This document shows positions 36,001 to 45,709 of a stretch of DNA of 64,000 bases, piece after piece. The position numbers and the translations under genes were made by a program. The notes beneath the pieces were generated by a model that worked only from the letters and a program-made list of their open reading frames with translations, had not been told where the DNA came from and did not search any database. Origin of the DNA: Peribacillus simplex (GTDB lineage: Bacteria > Bacillota > Bacilli > Bacillales > DSM-1321); assembly GCF_030123325.1 (NCBI RefSeq), contig NZ_CP126106.1:648001-712000 (forward strand). Reading direction: 5' to 3'. The stretch's first letter is position 1. Every line of letters begins with the position of its first letter.

Positions 36001-39000
36001 AAGCTAAATTTGATTTAGTTGTTCAGGCAGAAGAAGTGGATGAGGGTGAACTATTCATTTCGTTTGAATACAGCAAATCATTATTTAATAAAGCGACGAT
36101 TCAAAGAATGGCTAGTAATTTTCAGTATTGGCTGCAAGAGATTACAACCGAGGAAACCAAGAAGATAAAGGACATTACCTACCTAGAGCCTGCACAATTA
36201 CGATCAATAATCGAAATGGGTACAGGTAATGTAAATCAAGAAGTGGAAGAAAGCCATTTTGAAGATGTAATAACTAGGTTTGAGGATAAAGTAAGTGAAA
36301 ATTTCAATGATGTTGCCATTGTTCATGGTGATGATAAGCTGACATATAGCGAGTTAAATGACCGGGCAAATCAGGTGGCGCAACGATTATTCCTGAACCA
36401 TGTAGATGTGGAAGATAGGATTGGGATTTTTATGGATCGATCGATCAATATGGTTACGGCCATTTTAGCCATCATGAAAGTTGGGGCGGCATATGTGCCT
36501 TTGGACCCATCACAACCAGAGTCACGGCTGAAACATATGATAGAGGATTCTCAAATCACATATTGTTTAAGTAATGAAGAAGGACTTTCAAAGTATCCCG
36601 GTGATGAAAGAAAACTAATATGTATCGAAGACATACTAAATGAACGGGAAATTGAATGCGAAGAATTCGTTTCAAGAAAGATATCGGAAGGTGATCTGGC
36701 CTATATCATCTACACTTCAGGAACAACGGGAAAACCTAAAGGGGTCATGATTGAACATGGAGGGTTGGCTAACCTCTGTAATTGGCATATCAATTATTAT
36801 TCTGTCGATGGAAAAGATGCAGCAGTACTAGTTTCGAATACATCTTTTGATGCTTCCGTTTGGGAGATATTCCCTTACCTGACAAATGGGAATAAACTCC
36901 TGATATTGGATTACTATGATTTATTGGATGTAGAGATCCTTTCGGAGAAGATGGAAAAGGAGAAAGTCACACTCGCGTTTTTTTCAACGGGACTGCTCGA
37001 GCAATTGTTTATCAACGATATGAAATTTCCACGATCAATCAAAGCCATTTTGACAGGGGGAGATCGTTTAAAAACGATACCCGATCATTTGAATTTTGAT
37101 TTATATAATAATTACGGGCCAACTGAGGGAACTGTCGTTTCGACAGCATATAAGGTACTTCCAAGTGATGATACAGTGATCCCAATCGGAAAGCCAATCT
37201 TAAATGCAGAAGCATATGTGTTCAATTCCAGGATGAAGCCGACTCCTAAAGGTCAAATAGGAGAGCTGTATATCGGCGGGAAAGGCATTGCAAGAGGATA
37301 TATAAATCATCCGGAGAAAAACGTTGAAAGCTTCATCCCAAATCCGTTCAATCCTTCAAGGAAGCTATATAAAACTGGAGATTTAGTTAAGTATACCGAG
37401 GATGGAAATTTACTATTTGCGGGCAGAGCGGATGACCAAGTGAAAATCAGGGGATATCGTATCGAACTTGGCGAGATCAGTGCCGTTCTAAATAAATGCA
37501 AAGGTATAAAGGATTGCTTTATAGCGATAAAAGATGAATCCAAGGCAAAGAAATTCATCATTGCTTATTATATCTCCGACAATGACCTGGAAGAAAACTA
37601 TATCAGGGATTATATGAAGAATCATCTTCCGCAATATATGATTCCTTCTTATTTCATTAAAATGGAGTCATTTCCGCTTACCGTTAACGGCAAAGTCGAC
37701 ATGAAGAGCCTGCCGGATACAAAAACGGTCACGGAGGGAACCAACAATAAAAGTGTCGTTAATGGAACGGAACAAAAATTGTTAAAGATATGGAAAGAGG
37801 TGCTGAATAATCAGGAAATAACCATCTTTGATAACTTTTTCGAATGTGGAGGAGACTCCATCCTAAGCATTCAAATTTGTTCACTTGCCAAGAAAGAAAA
37901 TCTTTTCATTACTTCAAGAAACATATTTGAAAAACAAAGTATCGAAGAGCTGGCAAAGGTTGTGGAATTGACTGGAGATTTAACGATAAATCAGTCTGAT
38001 GTTTTTGGAAAGGCGCCATTTACACCTATTCAAAGTTGGTTTTTCACTCAACAAATAAATAATTATAATCATTGGAATCAATCTGTAACGTTAAAGGGAT
38101 ACCCGCAATTGAATGAGAAGCGGCTGCAAAAGATCATGGCCCATATCGTTCGACATCATGATGGGCTGAGATCAAGATTCAATAAAGATGAAGCATTTTC
38201 AAAAGTGGAAAAGCATGTCGACCCGACTGAAAATTGGACTATGAATTACGTAAATCTATCGAACATGAATAAGGACAAACAGGAACGGGAAATAGCTAGA
38301 CTCGAGAACGGTGCACAGCAGGGCATGAACATTTCAAACGGACCACTGATGAAAATTGAATGCATCAATACTGGCCAAAATGAGCATGTAATCATTTGGA
38401 TCATTCATCATTTACTTGTTGATGGGGTTTCCTGGAGAATCTTGATCGAAGATTTTGACCGGCTATATATTCAGGATGTCAACAATCAAGAACTAAAACT
38501 GGATAATAAAACGACATCATACAAGGAATGGGCGAATAATCTAAACCAATACAAAAATAGCATCCCATTAGGCATTAAAGAGTACTGGCTGAATGAACAT
38601 GAGGCAGTAAACGAAAACGCCCTAGTCAAAACAGGGAGTGTTTACGATGGAAAATCATTTGAATTGAAGCTGAATAAAGAGATTACAAACAAAATCTATA
38701 ATGAAATGACAAAAGCGTATAAAGCATCCATTGATGAAATATATTTATCAATTTTCGCAACGCTAATCGGGAAGTATTTTAATAAAAAGGATATTCATTT
38801 CACTTTGGAGGGACATGGTCGCGAAGAATTATTTGCAGGTGTCGATTTGTCCAGGACAGTAGGATGGTTTACGACCATGTGCCCGGTTTATATAGAAAAT
38901 AAAGAAACCATTTCGAACACGATTCAAGGAACAAAGAAAAAATTAAGGACACTGCCTAATAAAGGGATTGAGTATGGAATCCTGACAGAATTATGTGGCG

Positions 39001-40607
39001 AGACACATATGAAACAAAATCGGCCGATTATCAGTTTTAATAATTTAGGTAGATTTCACCAAAGCAATGAATTGGCTGCAAAAGAGGTCATCTTTTTTAG
39101 TGATCAAGATATACAACATAATTCCTATACCGAGCATGAAGTCGATATTGAATTGCTTGTAGTGAACGAAGAGCAAACTATAAAAATAAACTATAACAGA
39201 CATTTCGTCAGAGAAGATTTTGAGAAATATATTCAACGCAATTTTCCGAAATTGTTACAGGCATTGGAAGAAGAAATAAAATTGGTGAAACAGATGTACC
39301 GTCCGGAAGACTTTCCATTGTTGGATATGCCTGAAGAGGAACTTAACCAACTACTGCGCAAAGAAACAGGAATAGTAGATATTTATGAATTGACTGCTTT
39401 GCAAAAAGGGATGTTGTACCATAGCTTGTTTGATAGTGAGAGCAGCCAGTATAAAGTGCAACTCATATTTGATATTAAAGGTTTTCTGGACGTCGAAAAA
39501 TTAAAGAATGCCATTGTGACAACGGCAGGAAAACATGACATTTTAAAAACGAAATTATATTCAAGTAAAAAAGGGTTATTCTACCAACTATTAATGCATT
39601 CCATGGATACCGAGATTGAATATGAAGAAATAATGGATCAGCAAGTAAAGCTGGAAAAGTTGTTAGCAGATCAATATAAGATCATAGATATCGAGAACAA
39701 TAGGTTGAATCGGTTCATGATCGTTAAGCTTGCGGACAATGAATACCAATTAATATGGACATTCCATCATATTATTATGGATGGCTGGAGTTATTCGATG
39801 GTTATTAATGACATTTTTGATTCTTATCATTCAATAACTCCATCATCATCCGGTAGTGCTTCATTTAAAAAGTATGTTGAATATATGAAAGATTATACGA
39901 GTAATAAGGAGCTGCGGGACTATTGGGCAGGGAAATTGGAAGGCGCCCGAAATTCTGGATCTAGTTTAACGGGAGTGTGGGAAGGCGAGGGATACATTGA
40001 AAATAGCTACTTGAAAGTATTGGATGAGGAATTGAGTGATTCCATTCAACGATTCTGTCAGGAATACAAGATTACCATGAATACTTTCTTTCTAACTATA
40101 TGGCTAGCCACTTTAAAAGAGGTAAAAGGTATGGAAGATGTATGCTGCGGCGTAGTGACATCCGGCAGGAATATCCCAGTCCAAAATATTGAGGCCATGG
40201 TTGGTCCATTTATCAATACTGTGCCATTTATAAAGCATATCAGCCAAGAAAAGACTTACATTGAACTGCTCGATGAAGTTCAAAAGGAATTTTTGGAATT
40301 AACTGCCTTTGAGAATACACCATTATCAGAGATTTATGAGTGGGCCCATTTGGAAAATGATTTGTTTGAATCATTATATGCGTTTGAAAACTATCCCATG
40401 ACTTTGCCTGATAATGATGAAATCATTGTGAGTTTGAAAGAAGGACGGGAAACGACACATTATCCAATCGTCATTATCATCACCCCTGGTTCAAGTGTTC
40501 AAATTAAGTTTAATGAGGCAGAGGTCAATCCAAAGTTAAGGTCATCAGTACTTTCTCTATTTAATCGAATCTTAAGCGAAATGCTAGAAAAAATGAAAGT
40601 GAAATGA
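33066..40607 (+). CDS. NRPS 1: A-T-C-A-T-E-C (2513 aa)
   Basis: Domains by motif: A1 about 10-490 (FTSGSTGKPKG near 154; NGKLDK near 486), carrier T1 with Ser near 546 in WGMNSLS, C1 about 604-1035 (HHIIFDG near 737), A2 about 1070-1545 (YTSGTTGKPKG near 1212), T2 CGGDSIL near 1596, epimerase about 1651-2085 (HHLLVDG near 1780, EGHGRE near 1915), C2 about 2107-2505 (HHIIMDG near 2233). It lacks an N-terminal C, so it starts the line. Pocket residues read by eye: A1 DFWNIGMVH (threonine code), A2 DAWFLGNVV (leucine code). So it should make Thr-D-Leu and pass it through C2, which has no A or T behind it on this protein. T1 has the unusual WGMNS in place of LGG(H/D)S. Confidence 0.93.
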   Translation: MMKMNSLANLFEESVREYGDNIAVRNKDRQFTYKETNVLANKMAMYIKDKGINKGDNVGIYIEKSEHVLFLIIALLKLGATYVPIDPKSPDERVKHIIKNSELKLLIGDKGRISGIDCNYVTLDEVIGNSKDMTGENFHTLIDPEDPAYIIFTSGSTGKPKGVCVSHENVMNLFLGCDGLFEFNNKDKWTFFHSYAFDFSVWEMWGAWIYGGEVVVVSFEESRNPISFVDLLISTQTTVFNCTPSAFFEVIGELIYRQNELSLKYIIFGGEALNFKKLTQWFSPENGRLPKLINMYGITETTVHVTYKEIAKSDVEKGITNIGKVLPHLGFKVMNQHGEEVTGDEEGELYVSGKGVSLGYYKNTMMNKMKFTDIDNVRYYKSGDVVKVLDDGDLQYIARNDEQVQLRGFRIELGEIESSYNDLENIKNAVVTMDKAFNDDKHLFLYYVADEELAADYLRESVKSSLPAYMIPSFFIKVDSIPLTVNGKLDKSLLPKFINKDSETPSNIKSPVDETISGKVRELVVSIIGNGVIKNNQSLLEWGMNSLSIMRLIVNIKNQFHIEMAPSVLLDNDTIMKLSKVIETRQKEEVKQDHAPININDRNTYPLTYEQENLWFIHQTNADKSLYNIVFSYEISGEVNEGYLELSLDKLSDKHQILKSVIREEAGMGILAFDESIHHDITYFDVSDIPLDMQEEKINHLVKEETERQFDLGNGPLLSIALVRKNECEYQLLCNIHHIIFDGWSIPLMINDWFAIYEEIENGGRNDGENQSIQYGDYALWQKNSPNYVSSKDNEFWSNEITALRQKSFLQYDHQKTGEGKSTSDMISFLLPKEIQNNLEILHKKTKSTLFMSLLTAYQTFLSVYFDEEEVVVGSPLAKRNHVDTEQLIGYFVNTLPFKLNVSQEDSFEGILRKNIKNIAGVFDHQNLPTKEILKYISAERTMENTPLFDTVFVLQNNQKEKLAYRNFTLKPKKINTFKAKFDLVVQAEEVDEGELFISFEYSKSLFNKATIQRMASNFQYWLQEITTEETKKIKDITYLEPAQLRSIIEMGTGNVNQEVEESHFEDVITRFEDKVSENFNDVAIVHGDDKLTYSELNDRANQVAQRLFLNHVDVEDRIGIFMDRSINMVTAILAIMKVGAAYVPLDPSQPESRLKHMIEDSQITYCLSNEEGLSKYPGDERKLICIEDILNEREIECEEFVSRKISEGDLAYIIYTSGTTGKPKGVMIEHGGLANLCNWHINYYSVDGKDAAVLVSNTSFDASVWEIFPYLTNGNKLLILDYYDLLDVEILSEKMEKEKVTLAFFSTGLLEQLFINDMKFPRSIKAILTGGDRLKTIPDHLNFDLYNNYGPTEGTVVSTAYKVLPSDDTVIPIGKPILNAEAYVFNSRMKPTPKGQIGELYIGGKGIARGYINHPEKNVESFIPNPFNPSRKLYKTGDLVKYTEDGNLLFAGRADDQVKIRGYRIELGEISAVLNKCKGIKDCFIAIKDESKAKKFIIAYYISDNDLEENYIRDYMKNHLPQYMIPSYFIKMESFPLTVNGKVDMKSLPDTKTVTEGTNNKSVVNGTEQKLLKIWKEVLNNQEITIFDNFFECGGDSILSIQICSLAKKENLFITSRNIFEKQSIEELAKVVELTGDLTINQSDVFGKAPFTPIQSWFFTQQINNYNHWNQSVTLKGYPQLNEKRLQKIMAHIVRHHDGLRSRFNKDEAFSKVEKHVDPTENWTMNYVNLSNMNKDKQEREIARLENGAQQGMNISNGPLMKIECINTGQNEHVIIWIIHHLLVDGVSWRILIEDFDRLYIQDVNNQELKLDNKTTSYKEWANNLNQYKNSIPLGIKEYWLNEHEAVNENALVKTGSVYDGKSFELKLNKEITNKIYNEMTKAYKASIDEIYLSIFATLIGKYFNKKDIHFTLEGHGREELFAGVDLSRTVGWFTTMCPVYIENKETISNTIQGTKKKLRTLPNKGIEYGILTELCGETHMKQNRPIISFNNLGRFHQSNELAAKEVIFFSDQDIQHNSYTEHEVDIELLVVNEEQTIKINYNRHFVREDFEKYIQRNFPKLLQALEEEIKLVKQMYRPEDFPLLDMPEEELNQLLRKETGIVDIYELTALQKGMLYHSLFDSESSQYKVQLIFDIKGFLDVEKLKNAIVTTAGKHDILKTKLYSSKKGLFYQLLMHSMDTEIEYEEIMDQQVKLEKLLADQYKIIDIENNRLNRFMIVKLADNEYQLIWTFHHIIMDGWSYSMVINDIFDSYHSITPSSSGSASFKKYVEYMKDYTSNKELRDYWAGKLEGARNSGSSLTGVWEGEGYIENSYLKVLDEELSDSIQRFCQEYKITMNTFFLTIWLATLKEVKGMEDVCCGVVTSGRNIPVQNIEAMVGPFINTVPFIKHISQEKTYIELLDEVQKEFLELTAFENTPLSEIYEWAHLENDLFESLYAFENYPMTLPDNDEIIVSLKEGRETTHYPIVIIITPGSSVQIKFNEAEVNPKLRSSVLSLFNRILSEMLEKMKVK

Positions 40608-40618
40608 GGGGGATATAT

Positions 40619-40885
40619 ATGGAAACAACTATTGCGGTGAAGGAAAGGTTAATTGAGGAACAGCTTATAGGATTTTGGAAAGAGATCCTAGAGCAAGAAA
40701 CAATAGGTGCAGATTCCAACTTCTTTGACTTGGGAGGGAATTCCCTTTTAGCCATGCAATTTATTCAAATGGTGAAGAATAACATGGGAGTGAGATTGCC
40801 AATCAAAGTGATGTTCGAACAATCAACCATCCAGGAACTATCCGTACTCATCAAACAATTGGATGATATTAATAAGTTAGGTTGA
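40619..40885 (+). CDS. free-standing peptidyl carrier protein
   Basis: 88 residues from ATG 40619, behind GAGGGGG. It is one carrier domain: 'FFDLGGNSLLAMQFIQM' with the phosphopantetheine Ser, and 'VMFEQSTIQELSVLI' as the last helices. It follows the terminal C domain of NRPS 1 and precedes NRPS 2, so it presumably supplies the carrier for that C domain, making a split C/T module with no A domain. Its amino acid must come from an A domain acting in trans. Overlap with the upstream gene is none (11-bp gap); the next start is 26 bp after its stop. Confidence 0.9.
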   Translation: METTIAVKERLIEEQLIGFWKEILEQETIGADSNFFDLGGNSLLAMQFIQMVKNNMGVRLPIKVMFEQSTIQELSVLIKQLDDINKLG

Positions 40886-40911
40886 ATGGAAAAGAATTGA
40901 GGTGTTTTTCT

Positions 40912-43900
40912 ATGAACAGGATAATCAGTGAAACGGAAGCCAGGCTATTAAACTTGATTTCAATTGTTATCGAACCTTTTAAAATATCACTAATGGAGGA
41001 CATGAATGAATCACTAAGCACAAATGAAAGAAAAGATGAGTTTTTGTCTTCGATAAAACAAGAGTTTGGTATTCAATTAACACCGGAAATCATTTCAAGT
41101 CAATGGAATATAGAAAAGCTGGCAAGTTTTCTGGACATGCTTCTCAGCATGAGGGAAGTTGAGGTAAATAAGCCTTATAAACATGGCGAAAATGAAGGAA
41201 TGCTTTCACATAACCAAGATCGAATGTATCTGTTTGACAGCCTGAATGAAAGGAAAATGCTCTATAATATGCCATTTAAATTCATTTTAAATGGCGTAGT
41301 GGACATTGATGATCTGCAACAGGCACTAGATTTCATGATTGAACGCCATGAAACTTTGCGAACCAATTTCAAGGGTGAAGAACATCAAATCCTTCAATTC
41401 TTATCAAATAAAAGCAGAAACATAATTGCCTATGAAGACTGTCGGGAAGTAGATCGCGAAGTCAGTAATATAATGGTCACCTCCCATCTTACTGAAGAAA
41501 TGGAAAGATGTTTCGACCTGGAAAATGATCATTTATTTAATATGAAACTATTTCGAATTGACGAAGAAAAGCATTATTTAGTATGCAACTTTCACCATAT
41601 CATTTTTGACGGAGTATCGTTTGTCACCTTTTTTGAAGAGTTAATGGAGATTTATGAAAGAATTCAAACGGGCAGGGTTGGGGATATTCCTCCTTTGGAC
41701 ATGCAATATTTAGATTATGCAATCTGGCATAAGGAGTGGGTCAAGGAAAGTACGCCAAGCCAAAGGAGGTTTTGGGAAAGTTATTTAGACCAAGAGGAAG
41801 AAGCATTGGAACTTCCATTTGACTTTCAACGTCCAAAATCACCTTCATACTCAGGTGGAAGGCTGGAAATGGTCATAACAGATGAACTTCATGTATTGAT
41901 AGACAGGATTTTAAAGGAGAATGGCACGACTTTATATGCTTTTATGATGACCGCCTATCAAGTGTTTTTAAGTCAGTATACCGGGAAGAATCAAATCATT
42001 GTCGGAAGTACCGTCGCAAACCGTGGCCAAGAAGAATTTGCCCGGACAGTTGGATGCTTTGTCAATACGCTGCCATTGAAGCTGACCGTGGATGCCACAG
42101 AATCATTTCATGAAATATTGAACCGAAATCGTAAAGTGATTTTGGATGTATTGGAACATCAGGCTTTTCCATTTGAGAAAATCGTTGAAATCATTAATCC
42201 AGACAGGGATCTCAGCCATTCCCCATTGTTCCAAACAGCTTTGGCAATGGAAGAAAGCTTTGGTGGGAACTTTAGCAATTCATTCTTCACTCTTGAACAA
42301 GACAAATTCGAAATTCCTTTTTCAAATTATGACCTGACCATAAAGGTAAAGGGTTCTCATGACCTAATCCTGGAATTCGAGTATTCCGATGAACTTTTCA
42401 GACGGGAAACGATTGAAAGAATCATGTTGAGCTTCGAAAAATGGTTATTCCAAATTTGCAGAAATGCAAATATACCTATCTGTCATTTGGAGTATTTAGA
42501 TGACAATCAAATGAATCAATTATTATTTGGGTGGCAAGGCGAGGTTTCGGATGCACATCAAAATGAGACGATCACCTCCATATTCAAAAGAATCGTTAAG
42601 AAGCATTCAAACAAATTAGCCGTTGCTGATAATGGTAAGTACATCACCTATTCGGAATTAGATCAAAAATCAAATGTGATTGCGAAATTGCTTAGAAATA
42701 ATATCGAAAATGGCTCCAATAAGGTGGGCCTGCATGTAAACAGATCGATTGATATGGTAATCGGCATGTTGGGTATCATTAAAGCCGGATGTGCATATGT
42801 TCCGCTTGATCCTATGCTGCCAGCTGAAAGGTTGGAGTATATCATCAATGATTCGAAAATGGATATATGCATTACGAATCAAGTTGAGGTTCCTGCCATA
42901 AAAAAAATAGCCAAAGTGATTAATCTTGAATCGGTACATTACGTGGATACCGAGTCCTGTAACGAATCGATTGCACCTTCCGATCTTGCTTACATAATCT
43001 ATACTTCGGGAACGACAGGAAAACCTAAAGGTGTCATGTTATCCCATAGAGGAGTAGTGAATTTAATAATAAGTCAAAACAAGTACTTACAACTTGATGA
43101 GACCTCCAGGGTATTACAATTTGCCACTTTTAATTTTGACGCTTCCATCTATGAGATTTTTGGAAGCTTATTAAATGGTGCAGAGCTGCATATCGGGAAT
43201 AATAAGGAGGAAATGTTTGATATATTCGCTTTGGAAAATCAAATCAAAAGTGAAAAGTTAACTCACCTAGTATTGCCGCCTGCAGTTTTACAAGAGCTCA
43301 ATATTGAGGGGGCCAATGTGAAATTCGTTGGTTCAGCCGGATCTGAATGTCCAATAGCTTTGCTGGATCGCTATCGAAATATAAACTTTTATAATGCCTA
43401 CGGTCCAACGGAATATTCAGTATGGACCACGGTTGAAATGTTTAAAGCGTTCGAAAACAATGAGACTGCTAATAATAAAGTATCGATAGGCAAACCTATC
43501 CTGAATACTGACGTCTATTTATTAAGTCCGGAGCAAAGGCTTGTCCCGATAGGTGCCGCAGGGGAAATATATATTGGTGGTGAAGGGTTAGCTGTTGGCT
43601 ATGTGAATAATGATGATTTAACAAAAGAAAAGTTCATTGAACATCCTTTTAAAGCTGGAAAGCGTTTATATCGCAGCGGTGACCTTGCGAAATTCACGAG
43701 CGATGGTGAGTTGATTTTTCTGGGGCGTAAAGATAATCAAGTGAAAATAAGAGGTTTCCGAGTGGAAGTTGATGAGATTTCGGTCAATCTCAATGCGTAT
43801 CCGCAAGTAAGTGACTCATTCATTAAGGTTCAGGATCAGCCAAACTTAAATAAACAAATAATCGCTTATTTCACATCCAATCAACAAGTTGATCAGGACC

Positions 43901-45630
43901 ACTTAAAAGCATTTTTAAAAGAGAGATTACCAAGTTACATGATTCCTTCATTCTTTATGCAAGTGGACAAATTTCCGTTAAATGCAAATGGGAAAATTGA
44001 TTCAGCGCTTCTTCCGGTCCCCCTAACTAGAAGCGATTCATTGGAAGAACCTGAGACGGTCAATGAGAAAGTGCTTCTACAGATTTTTAAGACTGTCTTA
44101 GGTTTGGATGACATAAGTATCCGGGATAACTTTTTTGAACTTGGCGGCGATTCCATCCAAAGCATTCAAATATGTTCTCTAGCAAGGCAGGAAAATATAA
44201 TCATCAGTCCAAAATCCATTTTTGAAAATCAAACGGTAGCAGAGCTGGCAGCGATCGCGAAAACCGAAAATAAGATCATGATTCAACCTATAGCCACTAG
44301 GGGGAATGTGGAACTGACCCCCATCCAAGAATGGTTCTTTGCAGAACACACGACTTCCATCAATCATTGGAACCAGTCCATTGTTTTTAGTAAAGATTCC
44401 TGTGCTCAAATGGAGAATATTGAAAAAATTCTATCTCATATCGTGGAACATCATGATGGATTGTTAACCCTATTTAAAAAACATGAAAATAAATATATCG
44501 GGAATATAGATTCAGAACATAAAACATGGGAGTTAGTCTATAAGGATATACATCATTTAGATGAGGATACGAGAATAAGAATGAGAGATGAATGGGAAAG
44601 CAAGGCTCAACGTTCATTGGACATAAGTAATGGACCGATCATGAAAATGCTTGTTTTAAAAGAACAATCAAACAAGTATCGCTTCTTTTGGGTAATCCAT
44701 CATTTATTGATTGATGCAGTTTCCTGGAGAATTTTACTTGAGGATTTCAATACTCTCCATGATCAAGCATTAAACAATCAAACAGGGAAGCTTGCTTATA
44801 GAACTTCATCATTCAAAGACTGGTCAAACTTCTTGAAAAAATACAATGAATCGTTGATGGACCATGAAACACTCCGTTATTGGGAACAAAAAACAAAAAG
44901 TGAGGTAACGGATTTTAAGATAGCGGAAGACTTTATAGCTAAAGAAGAAAGAATGTTGGAGAAATCATTCAGTGAAGAAGAAACTGAATTGTTGATCCAG
45001 GAATTATCAAGGCAATCAAAAGCGACTGTAGAAGAAGTATTGTTGTCATTGATTGCAAAGAGTTTGAAAAAAACTTTTGAGGTGAAGAACTTCTGGATGG
45101 AAGTAGAAGGGCATGGCAGGGAAATGGCGGATGAAACAATGGATGTTACTCGGACGGTTGGCTGGTTTACTGCGATGTATCCGATATTGCTGCATTCAGG
45201 AGAGACGTTTGATGACACTTTAAAAAATACGAAGAATGCTATAAGGGAAATTCCAAATAAAGGTTTTGATTATGGCGTTATCAAATATTTACGCCCTGGG
45301 GTCATTAAGGAGCCGGATATCCACGTTACTTTTAATTATTTAGGAAGATTGGACTCCCAATTTGAATCATCCAATAGCAAGGACTTTGGTGAGTTTGAAA
45401 ATAAACCGAAACTCCATTTCCTGGCATTGATCCAGGATGGAAAACTATTTATAAAAATAATTTCAAAATTGGCTGAAGAAAAGATGAACTTAATAATAGA
45501 AGCTATTGGTAATGTCGTCATGGAAATCAGGGGAACTGAATTTGACCAAGCTTCTTTAATAGAAAGTGATTTTCCAGATGCGATGCTTACTGAGGAAGAT
45601 TTGTTTCATATATTGAATTCCAATAAATAA
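40912..45630 (+). CDS. NRPS 2: (T-like)-C-A-T-E (1572 aa)
   Basis: I use ATG 40912 (after TTGAGGTG). Residues 1-85 look like a carrier-domain fold, 'FLSSIKQEFGIQLTPEIISSQWNIEKLASFL', but without the LGG(H/D)S motif; in the best alignment the Ser position is Asn. Then C about 97-530 (HHIIFDG near 228), A about 557-1025 (YTSGTTGKPKG near 693), T LGGDSIQ near 1079, and epimerase about 1135-1560 (HHLLIDA near 1263, EGHGRE near 1399). The A pocket reads DAYVGAAVW by eye, which I cannot assign. The C domain looks LCL-like, as expected if the donor on the A-less carrier is an L residue. Confidence 0.92.
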   Translation: MNRIISETEARLLNLISIVIEPFKISLMEDMNESLSTNERKDEFLSSIKQEFGIQLTPEIISSQWNIEKLASFLDMLLSMREVEVNKPYKHGENEGMLSHNQDRMYLFDSLNERKMLYNMPFKFILNGVVDIDDLQQALDFMIERHETLRTNFKGEEHQILQFLSNKSRNIIAYEDCREVDREVSNIMVTSHLTEEMERCFDLENDHLFNMKLFRIDEEKHYLVCNFHHIIFDGVSFVTFFEELMEIYERIQTGRVGDIPPLDMQYLDYAIWHKEWVKESTPSQRRFWESYLDQEEEALELPFDFQRPKSPSYSGGRLEMVITDELHVLIDRILKENGTTLYAFMMTAYQVFLSQYTGKNQIIVGSTVANRGQEEFARTVGCFVNTLPLKLTVDATESFHEILNRNRKVILDVLEHQAFPFEKIVEIINPDRDLSHSPLFQTALAMEESFGGNFSNSFFTLEQDKFEIPFSNYDLTIKVKGSHDLILEFEYSDELFRRETIERIMLSFEKWLFQICRNANIPICHLEYLDDNQMNQLLFGWQGEVSDAHQNETITSIFKRIVKKHSNKLAVADNGKYITYSELDQKSNVIAKLLRNNIENGSNKVGLHVNRSIDMVIGMLGIIKAGCAYVPLDPMLPAERLEYIINDSKMDICITNQVEVPAIKKIAKVINLESVHYVDTESCNESIAPSDLAYIIYTSGTTGKPKGVMLSHRGVVNLIISQNKYLQLDETSRVLQFATFNFDASIYEIFGSLLNGAELHIGNNKEEMFDIFALENQIKSEKLTHLVLPPAVLQELNIEGANVKFVGSAGSECPIALLDRYRNINFYNAYGPTEYSVWTTVEMFKAFENNETANNKVSIGKPILNTDVYLLSPEQRLVPIGAAGEIYIGGEGLAVGYVNNDDLTKEKFIEHPFKAGKRLYRSGDLAKFTSDGELIFLGRKDNQVKIRGFRVEVDEISVNLNAYPQVSDSFIKVQDQPNLNKQIIAYFTSNQQVDQDHLKAFLKERLPSYMIPSFFMQVDKFPLNANGKIDSALLPVPLTRSDSLEEPETVNEKVLLQIFKTVLGLDDISIRDNFFELGGDSIQSIQICSLARQENIIISPKSIFENQTVAELAAIAKTENKIMIQPIATRGNVELTPIQEWFFAEHTTSINHWNQSIVFSKDSCAQMENIEKILSHIVEHHDGLLTLFKKHENKYIGNIDSEHKTWELVYKDIHHLDEDTRIRMRDEWESKAQRSLDISNGPIMKMLVLKEQSNKYRFFWVIHHLLIDAVSWRILLEDFNTLHDQALNNQTGKLAYRTSSFKDWSNFLKKYNESLMDHETLRYWEQKTKSEVTDFKIAEDFIAKEERMLEKSFSEEETELLIQELSRQSKATVEEVLLSLIAKSLKKTFEVKNFWMEVEGHGREMADETMDVTRTVGWFTAMYPILLHSGETFDDTLKNTKNAIREIPNKGFDYGVIKYLRPGVIKEPDIHVTFNYLGRLDSQFESSNSKDFGEFENKPKLHFLALIQDGKLFIKIISKLAEEKMNLIIEAIGNVVMEIRGTEFDQASLIESDFPDAMLTEEDLFHILNSNK

Positions 45631-45709
45631 GGTTTTTTAAGGGTTAATAGAATGATTGCAGTCAGCATGTGCGGATGAAACGAAGATAATGGAACAGGGA
45701 GGCGCAAAA

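Noticed and set aside
43688..43705. Copy of the array core (AAATTCACGAGCGATGG) in NRPS 2
   Set aside because: It is inside conserved A-domain coding sequence and is explained by the codons there.
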